Assembly (NCBI GenBank): GCA_032433595.1
Contig: JASWJB010000134.1
Span: 41,207-105,206, forward strand
Reading direction: 5' to 3'
DNA length: 64,000 nt
Origin: Conoideocrella luteorostrata
Taxonomy: Eukaryota > Ascomycota > Sordariomycetes > Hypocreales > Clavicipitaceae
Of the stretch, positions 21,788-34,932 are shown in pieces (the first letter of the stretch is position 1; each line of letters starts with the position of its first letter). A program made the position numbers and the translations under genes. A model generated the notes under the pieces. The model did no database searches, was not told the origin of the DNA, and saw only the letters and a program-made list of their open reading frames with translations.

Positions 21788-22857
21788 TTGACTTTAAGCG
21801 AGTATCGAGTATGCAGCAATAATCTTTCATTCATTATTGTAAAAGAAGTAGTGGATTCCATACTAATTTAACAGCGCATGAGCCACATCCTTGAAACTAT
21901 ATTGTAAGATCATGTAAGTAGCATAAAGTGCCAAATGCAAATTTTCCCGTTTAGCTAAGCTTAGATACCAGTCCAATATTTAGCTAGTGACAGATTGTGT
22001 CGTACGGCATTCAACGTCCACGGCGTTGCTATGTGCTACCTATAACTCGCGATTGGTCGTACATCAGTGCTCTTCACCATCTTTATCTTGGAGTCTCTTA
22101 GTGAATGTACTGCATCGTAACAGCATCACTAGTTTGTTGGTTTGCTTTGGTTGGTGCGTCGGAGCAGCCGATCGTCGCTCCCTCGCGGACTGTGGCTTAA
22201 TATCGCGCTACGGGGCCACTCCCGACATACCTACCTAATTATCCCGGGGTTATGACGTTGAACTTTAGCACTAGTATTTCCCGGGGTAGTCTTGATAATC
22301 AGACGGACCCACAACGGCTACCGTTTTGTTGACAAAGGGTTCATCCCTACAGGAGAGGAAATTTTCGCCAGCAACAGGCCTATCCACGACTGAGCGATAT
22401 ACCGCATATAAGCGGCGTGATGTTTATATTAACCTTTGTATCACAAGCGTTATTTGCTGTCGCGGCTCTTCCGTAAAAAACTCACGAGAGTAGTGATTCA
22501 CTTCTACACGGTTCATAAGAGGGATCGGATCTGTGTTTTCTGGCGAAAAGGGCTTGACTACAATAAAATGGATTCATTTCTTGTCATTGAAAACAGTAGG
22601 ATAGTCTGGGGATCAAAACGAACACGTGTTTGACAAGAATGTCCGATATTTTATGTTAACGTAATGCGTGGTCTTCCCCAGTATCACCACGTAACTACCT
22701 TTTTACGTGTGATGCCAACACGGCCTTTAATCTTGGATCCATGTACAGAGGGTTCACTGAATTTGCTATTGCCTGTCTTGTTGGATTGACTGGGACGACC
22801 CTTGGAACGTTTCTCAGTAACCTACGCGCAACCGATAATAGCAAATTTACTATTCGG
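21788..22857. other. Intergenic, AT-rich, no gene
   Basis: Marks the right edge of the catabolic cluster. Only short ORFs with no resemblance to known families. Repeats begin at 22858. Confidence 0.5.
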
Positions 22858-23182
22858 TGTTGCGTTATGTGCCTTCATAAATAAGGGAAGGAGCAATTTG
22901 GCAACAGTGGAAATAGGTAGGAATGGATGAAATAGATGAATTTGACGATATTGAAGAGTGCAAGCAGTGATATTGATAGATGATGTTCTGCCTTGAATAA
23001 TACCCTCTGAATGGCATCGTGACCCTTCTTTATAGACCTTCAGCGACCAGGATAGTATTCCCTGAAATTTAGTGGCCTTAAGCCTACATTCCTTGGCATC
23101 GTGCCACCTTCTTCCACTATCGTACGAACCTAGCTAATACGAGGCAACGGTCATTTCCGAAGGTGCCACTCCAATCTCAACA
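22858..23182 (+). repeat. LTR-like repeat family A, copy 1
   Basis: 325-bp element running from TGTTGCG to CTCAACA. It shares start, end and internal blocks with copies at 40533-40842 and 48201-48505; for example TAATACGAGG, GGTCATTTCCGAAGGTGCCA and CACTATCGTACGA occur both here and in the 48-kb copy. No target duplication is visible at this copy. Confidence 0.65.
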
Positions 23183-23728
23183 GTTTGACGCGAACACTGC
23201 GGAGTACTAAGGATGTTTGGGGAGTGGAATTGCAAAAGCGAGTGAATTTTTAGTTATGGGGGTATCGGAATCAAAAGGGATGGGTCAAATTCATGTATAT
23301 TGATGATAGTGCTGACCATGATGGATGAAAAAGATGCAGAATTCCTCCTCCATCAGACCCATCGCAATGCTTCAATTTATACCTCTTCTTCCCGCCTGTG
23401 AGGTCTCCCGACTCCTCTTGTTTCCGTCGTCTTCAATTATTTGCCACTGTAAGCCCTAGTAATAGCCACCGCTATATCCGACAGGTGGTATATGTCACGA
23501 GAAATCACAAGGTAGCCACAGACCCTCAGATGGTCGGAAGGGGTGGAGTGCAAGAGAACGAATGTGACATGTTGACTGCGGACTTCTAGCTAGTTAGGTA
23601 TTATGTATATGAAGAGGCATAATTTCTCGTTAAATGGCTGCTCATATTGTGACAGCGTAGAATTCCACTGCTCTATCTAGAGAGCACAAGAACAAAATTC
23701 TTGGTTTTCCTTTCATACGTTACAGGAC
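23183..23728. other. Intergenic, no gene
   Basis: Between the family A repeat and the 3' end of the first tricalbin gene. A 63-codon ORF at 23398-23589 has no recognisable features. Confidence 0.45.
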
Positions 23729-26700
23729 TCATAATTCTGTTTCAACTGCGCAAATTGTTAGTATACTTCATACCAATGCAAGTCATCTAAGTAACTTACC
23801 TCCGGGTTCCCTTCCCTTCATGCTGAACCTTCCCTTGATCTTATGTCCAAGGACCTTTACCTCATCTTTACCAAACTTTAAATGTCGTAAGGCTTTTACA
23901 TTCATTGTTCCCCGTTGCTTCCGGTGTAGCTCTGCCTTGCTCGCTCGCTTGTCTTGTTTTTGTCTCGATTTCTTCAGCTGCTCATCCTCAATTTCCGAAT
24001 CCGTGAGATCCTCCTGGACGATAATAGAAGAATGATCGTCCGAGACAATAGATGACATAGAAGACGCGTAGCGGCTGAGCTCATGTCCGAACTCAGCACT
24101 TGTTGAATTATTAGAACTTGATGATGGAGGGGAGTCAATTTCTTGCTCAAAGCTCGGTACATCAGCGGTTACGCGGACGGCTTGGGCAGTACCTTCGTCA
24201 TGTTCGTCGTCATTGTTATCGACACTGCCCTCGGAGCCCATCTGCACGGTATGGCCATGTACCTTTTCTTCGTTTATGACGTCCTTCACTGTCTCTGGCG
24301 TTAACCGTTTGACGATTCGAGTGCGATAACCTTCTGCAACACTGCACTGCCAACTTTCGTAGGTCTCGCGGTCGTTGTTTGATTTAACCCATTGATAGTG
24401 GGAGTCATCCATACCCATTTTGAACCGCAATGTTAACTGGATCTTTCCAATTCTTTCTGCCCCCAAAGAATTTAAAGCATCAGTGCCTGGAAAATAATTC
24501 TGAATAAGCTGTTTTGGCTGAGACGTCTTGTACACTGGGATTGTAAGGACAGTAGATGTGTTATCGACCAAGTCAGAAAGCCAATATACCGCGTATGCAA
24601 TAGGTTTACGGCTGGCGGAGCTGTAGAATTCGAGCCACAGAGGGGATCGATAGCGGTGGCGTACAGGGACAAGGACGCGATGACGCTGCAGTTCATTCGA
24701 CCCTTCTTTAATATAATCGAGGCTCCATTCAGTTTTAGATTTGACAGAGTTCTTTATGATCCAGCTGCGAGAAATGGAACTTTTCCCAGAATCAGTGTGG
24801 AGAGCAATACGTGAGCCATATAAAGCGCCAGTTGAGTCCTCCTCAACAGCAACCTTATCGCCCAGTACTTCAACTGTTCCAAGATCCCAGCCCAGTAAGG
24901 TCTTAGGAAGTTTCAAGCCAACGGACCGGAACAAGACAGAGATCATAATGCGGCCATATCCCATGCCACCATCAAGGGCATAGACAGCCGTGTTCTGCGA
25001 CGCAGTCTGCAACACGTCACTTATTTTGATTGTGACAGCACCTAGGATAGGGTCATGTTCTCTGTGAATATTGTTTCGGCATGTTACTGTAAATACAGTA
25101 TTGCGCCAGTCTCTCACAAAGCGTTCTGTTTGAGCATTGAATATTGGCGCAGAGCTCTTAACTTTGGTTCGCGTCTTGAATATCAATTCGTCATTTTGAA
25201 GGATGGTGCAATAGGAGGAGGGAAGTTCGTCTGCTTCTTCATCGGTGTTTTCTCCAGTGATCTGAGCCGGTGTCCATGGTTTGTAGTTACCAAAGCTGCC
25301 ACTTGGACGTTGTACTTCGAGATTCGAGATTTCATGAATGAGAACGGAGCAAATACCAGATGGTAAGGAAGGATCTGGAGGTGTTGTAGTGATATCAATC
25401 TCGTGTTTCGTTGTGACAGTACCCTTGTTATCCTGGAAATCAGGCTGGTGCCGGATTGACTCGGGTAGTGATGCATCTTTTCCATCTGTTTTCATCGATT
25501 CCCTGAAATGCGATCTGGGAAAGTAGCCAATGTCCCAGTAGAGCTTCCCGGGTAAAACATGTCCTTTCTCATCTTCAAGCGTATCAGATCTTTCGCTGAT
25601 CGTGTTGCTATAGTTCTTAATCAGGTCTCGTAGGTCAAAATGGACCTTGCCAACCACATCATCAGATGTGATCATGTCTGAGTCCCATAGCTCGACGGAA
25701 AGCTTTTCGCCTGCGGTGAGCTGATCTTGATAAATTGGAACACACGTCTGTTCGTTCCAGTTGGGGTTAAGATCTTGTTCAATAATTCTGGTACAGTAGA
25801 TTGGTTTTCCGAATTCTGAGAATGCGAGGGTGATGAATGGATCACTTTTGCCTGATCTATCTTGAGCGGCGATACCTTCGGCACGTTTAATCTTGATGTA
25901 GATAAGCCCCATAGCGTCGGTTTCTTTCTTCACGGAGTCACCTTGAAGAATTTTTGACATATCCATAATAAGTGACTTTGGAGCGACGTAAATATCCAGC
26001 GCAGCAGCTATGGAAGAGTTGACAAATCCAGAGACCAGCGGCAGATCAAGAACATTGATGCCCTTGGAAGTAAGTGGTACAGCTGACGCATCGATTTTTG
26101 GTAGACCCATGAACGTAAATGTAAGGTTTTTCAGGAATGGTGGATTTGGTGTGAGTTGAAAGCGAAGCCTAACTGTTCCAATAATACCGTTTAATTCGAC
26201 AAAAATAGGCAGGGGAACGCCGATGAGCTCTTGGATTCCAAGGTAGAAGATGATTTCCAAGTGCAAGTTTTTCGCCTATTAATGATCTAGGTCAGCACTA
26301 TTACTTTACAGATAGAGTTGAGATGTAATGCGACTAGGAACAGAAATCATTAGGTTCCTTGAAGAGTCGCGTACGAGGCAGCAGCACACAATCGGAGTAT
26401 GAGAGTACAAACCTTTCCAATCACGCCTTTGGCGGGAGTCGCATGGTATGCGAACGAAGCCTCGAGGTTGTAGTATTTGGCATTCGGATCGTCCTCTCCT
26501 TCGAGTTCTCTCTGTTCCTTCTTCTTGTTAATATCCTCCTTTGACATGCCATGTTTATGAGCTCCCCCCTCCACTGTATCTTCTTCGGCAGAGGGAAGAG
26601 ACCGTAGAGACAGAATCTTGAACGATTCATCACCAAGTCCAATTGAAGATACTTTGACATTTTGGATTAGGGCTGGTGGGACGGATGCTTGCATGACATC

Positions 26701-27447
26701 TTCTAGCGTATCTGCCATTGCAGCGAACATCTCTGGATTAATTAGTTTCCAGACGATTCCCATGAGCGAATTCATCCACTCCACAGATTCCGGAACCAGA
26801 GATTCCGTAGCAGCCGTGGCTCGTTGGCGTTCCGCGTTCCAATTGACAGCATTGGCATCTTCTTGCAGGTTTCGGAGCCAGAGATGAATCCCACAAGCTA
26901 CAATTACTCCGGCAAAGAGTGATGCGACTAAACCTTTCCAACCTCCGCCCACAAACATCCAATTAAGGGCTATAATCCCGACAATGATTGCGGCTGAAGT
27001 CTGACGCACAGCTGCTTCTAAAGCATAGAAACTAGCCTTGAGATCGGCAATTGGGAGCGGATGGTAAATCACGTCTTTCTTTTTGCTGCGATGTAGATGG
27101 TCTTGCGTCCACTTTGGATTGGCTTCTGGCGGAGCTAGATCATCTAATCTTTGTCTATAGGACTCTCCCTCGCCTCTTGGGAGATGTTCGCTATGAGGAA
27201 TCGTTATCTTTGGTCGCCGAATGGAGTCTTCGAAAGATCCATCGACATCTTGTATGACGACTTCATTCTTAGTGGTAGGATCGATAACTTTTCGTCGCGA
27301 AGCTGCTTTTGCGGCGGCAATCTTCTCGGAGTCTTTACCGGACGCAGCTTTGGATGCATCGGCGTTTTGGAGGTTGAGTCGTTCAGCCAGCTCTTTGGCA
27401 AGCTTCTGGACAGTAGGAACCTTATTTCTTGCAGAATAGGGCGGCAT
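23729..27447 (-). CDS. Tricalbin-like SMP/C2-domain protein 1
   Basis: ER-plasma membrane tether and lipid transfer protein of the tricalbin/extended-synaptotagmin family. Exons 26413-27447, 23800-26275 and a 17-nt last exon 23729-23745; introns 137 and 54 nt (the second with a TACTAAC branch site) give 1175 aa ending GVETEL. About residues 1-140 are charged. A hydrophobic hairpin lies at about 151-190. The SMP domain starts near ESVEWMNSLMGIVWK and includes FKILSLRSLPSAEEDT, the long hydrophobic IGVPLPIFVELNG stretch and LPLVSGFVNSSIAAALD. C2A begins about residue 465 (IYIKIKRAEGIAAQDRSGKSDPFI, Asp-rich loops kept); a second C2 starts at PSGICSVLIHEISNLE. A long acidic, Ser-rich low-complexity tail follows. 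It is divergent from a second tricalbin-like gene 360 bp away. Confidence 0.92.
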
Positions 27448-27807
27448 GTCGAAATGGCTGTGTCTGCAAGCTCGGGATATTGAATACTCAATTGATTCAA
27501 TTGAGCCTCAATCTTTGTCAAGTAATTTTAGGGGCATGGATGAATAGCTATTTGGTATCGTACGGGAGTGCCGCGATTGCTTACCTGCTTTCAAGCCGGA
27601 ATAGAACAATGCAGTGACGCACGAGGGCGGAAAATGACGTCACGACTGTCGCTCTTGACTAGCTCGATCATCGAGAAACGCATTCACCTCGACATTTCAA
27701 CGTACAATTCGTTTTTTTTTTCGTGCTCTCATCGGTTCATTGAGCATGAATTGAACTATTTGTTCTGGAAACAAAAGAGATTTTGAAACGCCCCGGCAAT
27801 ATTAACT
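27448..27807. promoter_or_regulatory. Bidirectional promoter of the tricalbin pair
   Basis: 360 bp between the two outward-facing start codons, with a poly-T tract at about 27711-27721. A 105-codon minus ORF runs from 27521 into exon 1 of gene 1 in another frame and is taken as spurious. Confidence 0.5.
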
Positions 27808-30800
27808 ATGCACAACACCAAAGTCCAGTCAGCTGCCACAGGAGGCAGTGAAGTGGATCCACAGCCAACAACTGGAAATGCCACGGGAAATGACAACAGC
27901 AGCTTTAACAGTAATACAGAAGGGCTGGTAAGCCGGGGTCATCAGGGCTATCAGGTACTCCTTCCCATCAACTGCGGTGCCTAACATTAAATTTCGGCAA
28001 AGCTGACTATGTTTTGGCCCAGGCCGTTTCAACCCAACCTGTGACGAACTCCGAACCTACTTCCCAAAGAGAGACATTGAGAGCTGATCCAACTCCGTTT
28101 GGGCAAGCCTACTCTGAAAGAAACCCCCCGCCGAATATTCAGGCATTCCGTGAGCAACAGCACGCAACCCAAGAAGCATCGAAGCGGTACTTCGAACTCA
28201 ACCAAACGACCGCAGACACAAATTCGAGCCGAGCTCAGCAGGATGGGGAAAAAAATGCATCTTCCACAGCGGAAAGTGGCGCAAAAGCCGGGGCAACGGA
28301 CGATGTCCCAATCGGAGCGGAGAAATCGAACGTCCTATTTCACCCAACACCAGAAGTGAATTTTGATCGCGTGTTCGACTCCATCGACAGGGATTTGAAG
28401 CAGGTCGCCTATATTGTACTGGGAGCTATCATGGTACTTAATTGGGTTTTCATTGGCGGCGGGCTCGCAGGATTCCTAAAATCTAGTTTCCCTGCAATGG
28501 GCGTTGCAGCAATGGTTTACTTCATTCTGCGAACGATTGGACGAAATGCCGCTGATCGAAAGGCTGATCAAGTAGAGTCCAAGTCCGAGAAACTAAGATA
28601 CGCACCTGAATCCGTGGAATGGATGAACAGCCTAGTAGAGACATTATGGGCAACATTACAGCAAGAATTTTTCGACAATATCGTCTGTCAGATCAACGAT
28701 ACCATCAAGCCTTTCATCCCTGAGAGTGTTCCAGCTTCAGTCAAAATAACAGGTCTCGGCCACGGCCGCCAGTCAATCAGGATTCTGTCAATGAGATCTC
28801 TTCCCGATTCCGAGTTTGGAGATTTAGTACCATCCCACGGGACCAATAAGTCCGGGTCCGTCGATCAGGCCAGAGAACGAGAGGAAATTATTGAACGGGA
28901 GGAAGGAGGAGTGTTCTACAACTTGGAGGTCGCCATTGCTTATCATCACGCTCCATTCCGACCACGAAAAGATCACATGCATGCCGATATACTGACAATG
29001 CTTGGACCTATCCCTCTTCCAATCTTCGTTGAAGTCAAGGAATTTGTTGCTACTATCCGTCTTCGGCTCCAAATGCATCCCGATCTACCGTTCTTAAAGA
29101 ACATTACCTTTTCCCTGACAGAAAGTCCAAAGATCAATGCCTCCGTATCAATGGGTGCACCCTGGATGTTGGATCTTCTCAACCTACCAATCATCGATTC
29201 AATTCTTGCTGCGCAAATCACCGCAGCTGCGGCTGATTTTGTCCTGCCGAAATCCACAAGTTTAGATATGACCGTCTATGTTGGCGGTTCCGATCAGAAG
29301 GTAGAGACAGACGCAATTGGGGTTCTTATAATTAAGATTCACCGAGCTCGGAATTTGGCTCGTCAGGATACAAGAGGGCCAGGCGCAGACCCATACTTGA
29401 CAATTGCATTTAGCAAGTATGAGAAACCTATGTATGCATCTCGGATCATCAAAGGTGATCGGAATCCTGTATGGGAAGAGTCGGCTATCATTATGATTCG
29501 ACCAGAGCATGTCAAACGTCAGGAGAATGTACTACTTCGACTTTGGGACTCTGATACCACTGGATCTGATGATGTTTCTGGTGTTTGCGAATTCCCACTG
29601 CAGGACCTTATTTTGGATTCAAACAAAATGCATAAGAGAAACGACCACCTCCAAGGTGATACAGCAGGTACTGATGCTGAAGGTCTACTTGAATGGGAGA
29701 TAGGCTATTTCCCACGAGCAGAGTTCAAGAAATCCCTCAGGACCGATTCCAAAGACCCCCGAGATCGTCATGGAGACAAGCAGGAGGTTGCCGAGGAAGA
29801 CAAGATTCAAAATGCTCAAAATACCGTTCCAGATCCAGACCTACCTTCTGGGATATTGGGGTTGACAATTCACCAATGCATTAACGTTGAAATTGATAAC
29901 CCGAACAAGAAATCATTGGGTCACGTCAAAGTTCGCGGCCAAGACTCTGATGGTGAAGATGATGATGAAGAACAGACTGTCAACATTGGGTACATTCCGT
30001 CATTATACGCCACAACAGACATCAATGACAAGCTAGCTTACCGGACCCGTGTCAAGTCTATCACCAACACTCCGGACTTTAACTCGAGCACAGAAACATA
30101 TATCCGTGATTGGCGCATGGCCACAATAACATTTTCTGTTTGGGATACAAGGAAAACATCAAATGACTGCCTCGTCGGCGTTGTAGCATTGAAGCTCTCG
30201 GAAATATTTCATGAATCTTGTTCACTCGTGAAGTTCTACGACCTGAAAGGCGGAGCAGGGACAGGTCGCATAAGGGTGAGCATGATATTCCGTTCAATTG
30301 GTATGAAACTCGAGGAGCCGCTTCTCGGGTATGATGTCGGTTCATTCGTTATCTCGTCACCGATCCTCTGCACCGGGGACAGTGTTAATACGAGGAAACT
30401 CACGTTGCGTACAAGTGGATCACATAGGGTTATTAAAGGAGGAGAAGAGTCACAGGGAGGTTATAGATGGAAGCTTGACGACAAACAGTCACTTCTCCCA
30501 GTTCACCACAGGTTTATGTCGCCAATTGTATTCGAATTTGCTGGCATCACCGAGTTAGTACCCGGGCCGCTGGGTAAGACAATGAACAAAAACAAACACT
30601 TTGCCGTTTTCTGGCTTTTCAGACTTGCCGACAACAAGGTTCAAGAGTTTACTCTTCCTATATTCAAGACAAACAATCCAGACCGCCTCACTCAGAATGT
30701 GGTGTGGGAGTCTGATGATACTATGAGATTAGAAAAAATTGGAGAAGTTCAGTTCACGGGATGCTTTAGAGCTGGCTTGGACGAAAGTCATGAAGAATTC

Positions 30801-30869
30801 CTCGCTAAAGGACATGACAGTTGGAGTGCGTACCAAAGTTGGGTGGCAGCGACGAAGAGTGGTGAGTGA
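27808..30869 (+). CDS. Tricalbin-like SMP/C2-domain protein 2
   Basis: Second member of the tricalbin family, divergent paralogue of the gene to its left. Exon 1 (27808-27954) and exon 2 (28023-30869) flank a 68-nt intron (branch GCTGAC, acceptor CCCAG), giving 997 aa. The N-terminal about 140 residues are polar; the membrane hairpin is VAYIVLGAIMVLNWVFIGGG plus the following hydrophobic stretch to YFILRTIG. The SMP domain starts at ESVEWMNSLVETLW and carries IRILSMRSLPDSEFGD, IPLPIFVEVKEF and LNLPIIDSILAAQ, matching blocks of the neighbour one for one. C2A begins VLIIKIHRARNLARQD; a second C2 begins SGILGLTIHQC. It lacks the long acidic Ser-rich tail of gene 1. A GTGAGT at the annotated stop allows an alternative short last exon around 30932-30993. 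Confidence 0.9.
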
Positions 30870-32088
30870 GTTCGATTAACTATGAGCTTCGTGTCCACGC
30901 AAGCAAGAGCTGAACTAAACATGGAACCCAGCGCAAAGAACATCTCGAGTTGAGCGAAGCACAAGCGGCATGTGCCAGATTGACAGCAAGGGATGTTAAT
31001 AGTTGACTTCGGGAAAGACGACAGCACACGGAAGAGGATGAAAGAAATGTATAATGTTCAAGGGGTTATTTTGTATTCGCTAGCATGGGTGAAAGCCCAG
31101 TTGTTAGCTTTAACATAAAGACTCAAGAGCAACTTAAAAAACTCTCGAATTAGTACAATCTACACTCTGTACGTTAATATTTGCTGTAGCATCAAGAAAC
31201 TATTGAACTCATATCAAGAATGTGATTAGAGTATCAGTCTTTAGCAAGCGGATATTATTCTAACTACTATTCTTTTATTATTACTTTCCACACTTAGAGA
31301 CGTTTTCAAAAAACCATCTCACTCCAAGATAAAACGAAGAATTCAACCACGAAGCAATTAGTACTATCAGGCGGCGACTCTTCATGCGGAAAGTGGAACG
31401 TCATGTTCATGTTCACGAAGTGTCGCGTGTCTAGCTGTATGTGGTAGAACTTAGACTAGCTGCGCATGCCGGTGGCTCCAACTCAGTTATCAGAAACTGT
31501 TTTGCATCAACCGAGCCGACAACTTGAAGGATAATTGAATATCGGCAGGGATATAACTTCGGAGTACCATCGCAATTGCCATCGGGGCTCCATTTATTCC
31601 CAGGTTTCGCTGTTCGTGGACTCTACCAGAGACTCCCATCTAGTGGCAGACCAGTACCATCGATTGGATTCGAGGCCGGAGTCTACGGTCACAGTCGTTT
31701 ATGATGCTTGGGCCTTTAAAGATAGCGCACTGCCGGATTAAGGCATAACAAGTGCAAGGATAAAGAAACTACTTTTGTCCTTCTAAAACAGTACTTTTCT
31801 TACGACATGAGACCGGGCACATACGAGCTAAGTGACCACTAAAGTACGGAGTAGCATCGCGTCGACTTTCATTGCCTCTTTGGGCAAGCCTGAATCCACT
31901 ATGACACCGAGATGCATGCAAACAGGCAAATAAGAGAGCACAGTAGCACACTATTTTTTGTCATCGACATTAGTATTTCTTGCGAGGTTGCGGTGAGAGC
32001 GCAAATACATAAAGAGAGTTGCCTGAACCCTCAAACAGATTACAAACTCTCTCTAAACTACTTACTTTCCTGCACTTGTATTATCAAT
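30870..32088. other. Intergenic region, no confident gene
   Basis: AT-rich 3' flank of tricalbin 2 and 5' flank of the secreted-protein gene. The 68-codon ORF at 31535-31741 is not recognised. Confidence 0.45.
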
Positions 32089-32706
32089 ATGCTCTTCACG
32101 GCTTTACCTTCGTTGCTATTTGCAGTAGTGACATTTGCGTTCAGTGCCTCGGGAAAACGCGTGAACACCGCTAGTGACCTACACTTCTACGTTCGCTCAC
32201 GCAATCCGGTCACCAACAACCGCAAGCTTGCTCTCCGACCATACCTCCACGACGAAGCCTTTGGTCATCCCAATGGTACAACCCATTATGTTGGCGTGGA
32301 CAGCACGTCTCCCGAGCTGGTTGCCAACATGTCAGCCGGAGGTCTTTACAGCACTTCGAGCGCAACCCTGCGACATACCGCATACCTGAACTTGCAGCAA
32401 GGCTTTCCCGATCCCGGCCAGACGGAGCAGTATCTAGTCTTCTTCGCTAATTATACGGAGCTGCCACAGGCTGCGGACAACGACTGGACGCTATCGGTGG
32501 GCCAGGGAATCTTTGATCTACGCCATAATCAGCCCGCGGATACGGAGGCCAGCTTTGCGCTGTGTGAGGCCGACTTTAATTTGAATTTCGGCCCGTGGTA
32601 TGATCTGACGTACGTTTGGTACACCGGCACGCCTGCTCCCCTGAAGAAGTGCGAGTACATTACTATCGAGAGTATACAGGCTGGATCTAGGGGTTCCACA
32701 AATTGA
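32089..32706 (+). CDS. Small secreted protein, function unknown
   Basis: Single-exon CDS of 205 aa. The open frame extends upstream to 31912, but ATG at 32089 is preferred because it begins with a classic signal peptide (MLFTALPSLLFAVVTFAFSASG). The mature part carries sequons (NGTT, NMSA, NYTE) and two Cys about 34 residues apart near the C-terminus, in LCEADFNLNFGPW and LKKCEYITIE, consistent with one disulphide. The layout (beta-rich, C-terminal Cys pair) recalls small fungal secreted proteins of the DUF7907 sort, but I cannot confirm membership. It sits at the border between the conserved block and the repeat-rich block, a common place for lineage-specific secreted proteins. Confidence 0.7.
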   Translation: MLFTALPSLLFAVVTFAFSASGKRVNTASDLHFYVRSRNPVTNNRKLALRPYLHDEAFGHPNGTTHYVGVDSTSPELVANMSAGGLYSTSSATLRHTAYLNLQQGFPDPGQTEQYLVFFANYTELPQAADNDWTLSVGQGIFDLRHNQPADTEASFALCEADFNLNFGPWYDLTYVWYTGTPAPLKKCEYITIESIQAGSRGSTN

Positions 32707-33079
32707 CGTTGCTGAACCTGCGAGCTCATAGTTGGGATGTTCTCGACAATTGTGTTAAAGCAATGACATAGAGAATAAATTAAAATGGAGAATACTCCAG
32801 TTCTAATGATTTTCTATGCATTAAAGCGCTTAAATTTAACGCTCTTGGAGGCATGAAGGTATCTTTGGAAATATCAACGATACGACGAGGAAAGTCATGT
32901 TACTGTGCGTGATTCGCATTAAGCACCGCACTCGTGGAAACGGAGGCTTTAAATCACAGACACTATTCTATTTGCGTTACTCTAATTAGAAGTCCTTGTA
33001 TCATTTTATTAAGCAGTATAGTGCGTATTGTTTGTCCGTATGGTTTGTGGCGGTGACATTTTATTGAATGGTGTAGAGG
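32707..33079. other. Intergenic, AT-rich, no gene
   Basis: 3' flank of the secreted-protein gene up to the first family B repeat; nothing recognisable. Confidence 0.45.
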
Positions 33080-33398
33080 TGTTGAGAAAAGAACTGTTTC
33101 TGTCAGGGAGATCAGTGCCGTAAATAGCTAGATTAGTGAGGGAATTATTAAAGGAATTAGTGAAGCATCTGAACAAGGTAGTGAGTGGCTGCAGGAGGGT
33201 TTCAGCTATGCAAGGTTATTACGAAATTTAGAGGAATCCGAAGGAATAATCTAACGGATTATATAAGTCTAGAATCCAGGCGTAGAGGAAGGAACTCCCC
33301 GCTAATTTGAGAGGCATCAGATATCATTAATTTCATTACCTTCTATTCATTCCTATCAACTTTCCACTGTGCAATTGCTCTGGCCTCAATAACTAACA
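33080..33398 (+). repeat. LTR-like repeat family B, copy 1
   Basis: 319 bp from TGTTGAG to AACTAACA. Related copies lie at about 38715-38873 (same strand, partial) and from 46915 on the reverse strand. Flanks AGAGG and GGAGG look like a 5-bp target duplication with one change. Confidence 0.6.
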
Positions 33399-34692
33399 GG
33401 AGGGCAAGCTACCTAGCTGCATCTTTATAAGATATCCACGAACAGGCCTACATTATCCTCAAACGAAGTCCTTTATACCCAGTCCTATGATCTTGCTTCT
33501 ACGACATTGCTAGTTATGTGGGGGTAAGAAACAGAGCATTCCGTCGCTTTAAAGGCATTATGTGAGTTGGAAAACCGATGATATAAGACGTTGAAACGGC
33601 CAAGCAGCTATTCAAGCTGCCCTTCCGTATATACGAAAATATGATGTAGTAAATAGTATAAAAGACACCCAGAGTAAGTGCGACTTGTTGCAAAACACTC
33701 GCATATACACCAATACGGTTCGAACAACAAAGAGATACCCGTGCAGTATTAATATGAGGAAGATTGCAGAAGTATTTTTTTTTGGTCAATCTATATGGGT
33801 TTCGGCCATTAAGAATAAGTTATCGGCCCTTTGGAGCAAAGAATGTGATAGTCCAACAGTAAGGAATCAAGGTGATTCGGCTCGTAAGGTTGCAGCAGGC
33901 CATCTGCTAAGTATTGTGTCCTTCTCTATACACGTAGATGACTTCATTAAATAAGAATTGCGTTATGTCGTATCTAAACCGAAATGATCGGTCGCAGTGT
34001 ATTGATTGTTCAATAACAACAAGGCTCAGCACAGAGTAAAAAAAATAGATTTAGGCCGGTTGGCATTAACAAGGCGAACCCTGTATTTTTTAGCCAGCTC
34101 ATCTTACGCCACATACATCATGCGAGATCCTAGAAGCGAATCGAAGAGAATGACACCACGCTCCTGCCCGGGGTTAGTTGAATTCCAATCAATACAGTCT
34201 GCATATGAAAATGCGAAGAGATTGTGTCCTTAGCTTTAGGTCTAGCCACAAGATCCTAGGTCAAAAATAAGGGTTTAATAAGGGAACGGCTAGCTTCTTA
34301 CATTAATTGGGTTAGAACTATGGTTTAAAAACAGGATTGGCGACCCTGTTGTATGTTTTGGCGTAAGTATTCGCTACATATACGACATGCAGAACTAGAG
34401 CTGATAGAATCGTTGTCTGACACTAATGACATTTAGCGGGTATTAAATATAGCACTATTACTTCTCGATACTCCGTTGTTCCCGTTACTATCTGGGGGGT
34501 TAACTATTATGTATATTACAGCTATCTAGTACTGATCCCAAATCGACTCTAGCGCAATGCTAGCTTTACACATATTCGCGCGCCATGGTTCTCTTCACTA
34601 GCGCAGTTGGCAATAGTATCGAAAAAATTAAAGCATTTGTAAAATTAGAAACGTGATACAAATTCATGGTCGACGTCAGTTATGTCACTAGG
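33399..34692. other. AT-rich repeat-derived region
   Basis: No gene. ORFs at 33514-33789 (minus) and 33685-33954 (plus) overlap antiparallel and show no domain. Sequence is probably decayed transposon material. Confidence 0.4.
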
Positions 34693-34932
34693 TGTTGGAA
34701 TAAATAGGAGAGGTTCTAATTAGTTTTCATTGATGGGATGAGCTGTGTTACAATGATGATGGAGGAAGATTTCCTCGTCTGGCGGCCCTGCCTAAAACCC
34801 CGTATAAATACCCCTATAATCTAGAACACGCCTGTCCTGAATTCCTGCCTTAGGCCCAGAGGCTACGTATCCTTTCTCTCTCAGCTCGTGTACCCACATA
34901 TCCACTCACTCACAGCTGGACTGAGTCACAAG
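34693..34932 (+). repeat. LTR-like repeat family D, copy 1 (right end approximate)
   Basis: Begins TGTTGGAA and shares blocks GATGAGCTGTGTTAC, AATTCCTGCCT and GGCCCAGAGG with the better-preserved copies at 56433-56674 and 59234-59453 (reverse). The 3' end has diverged. Confidence 0.5.
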
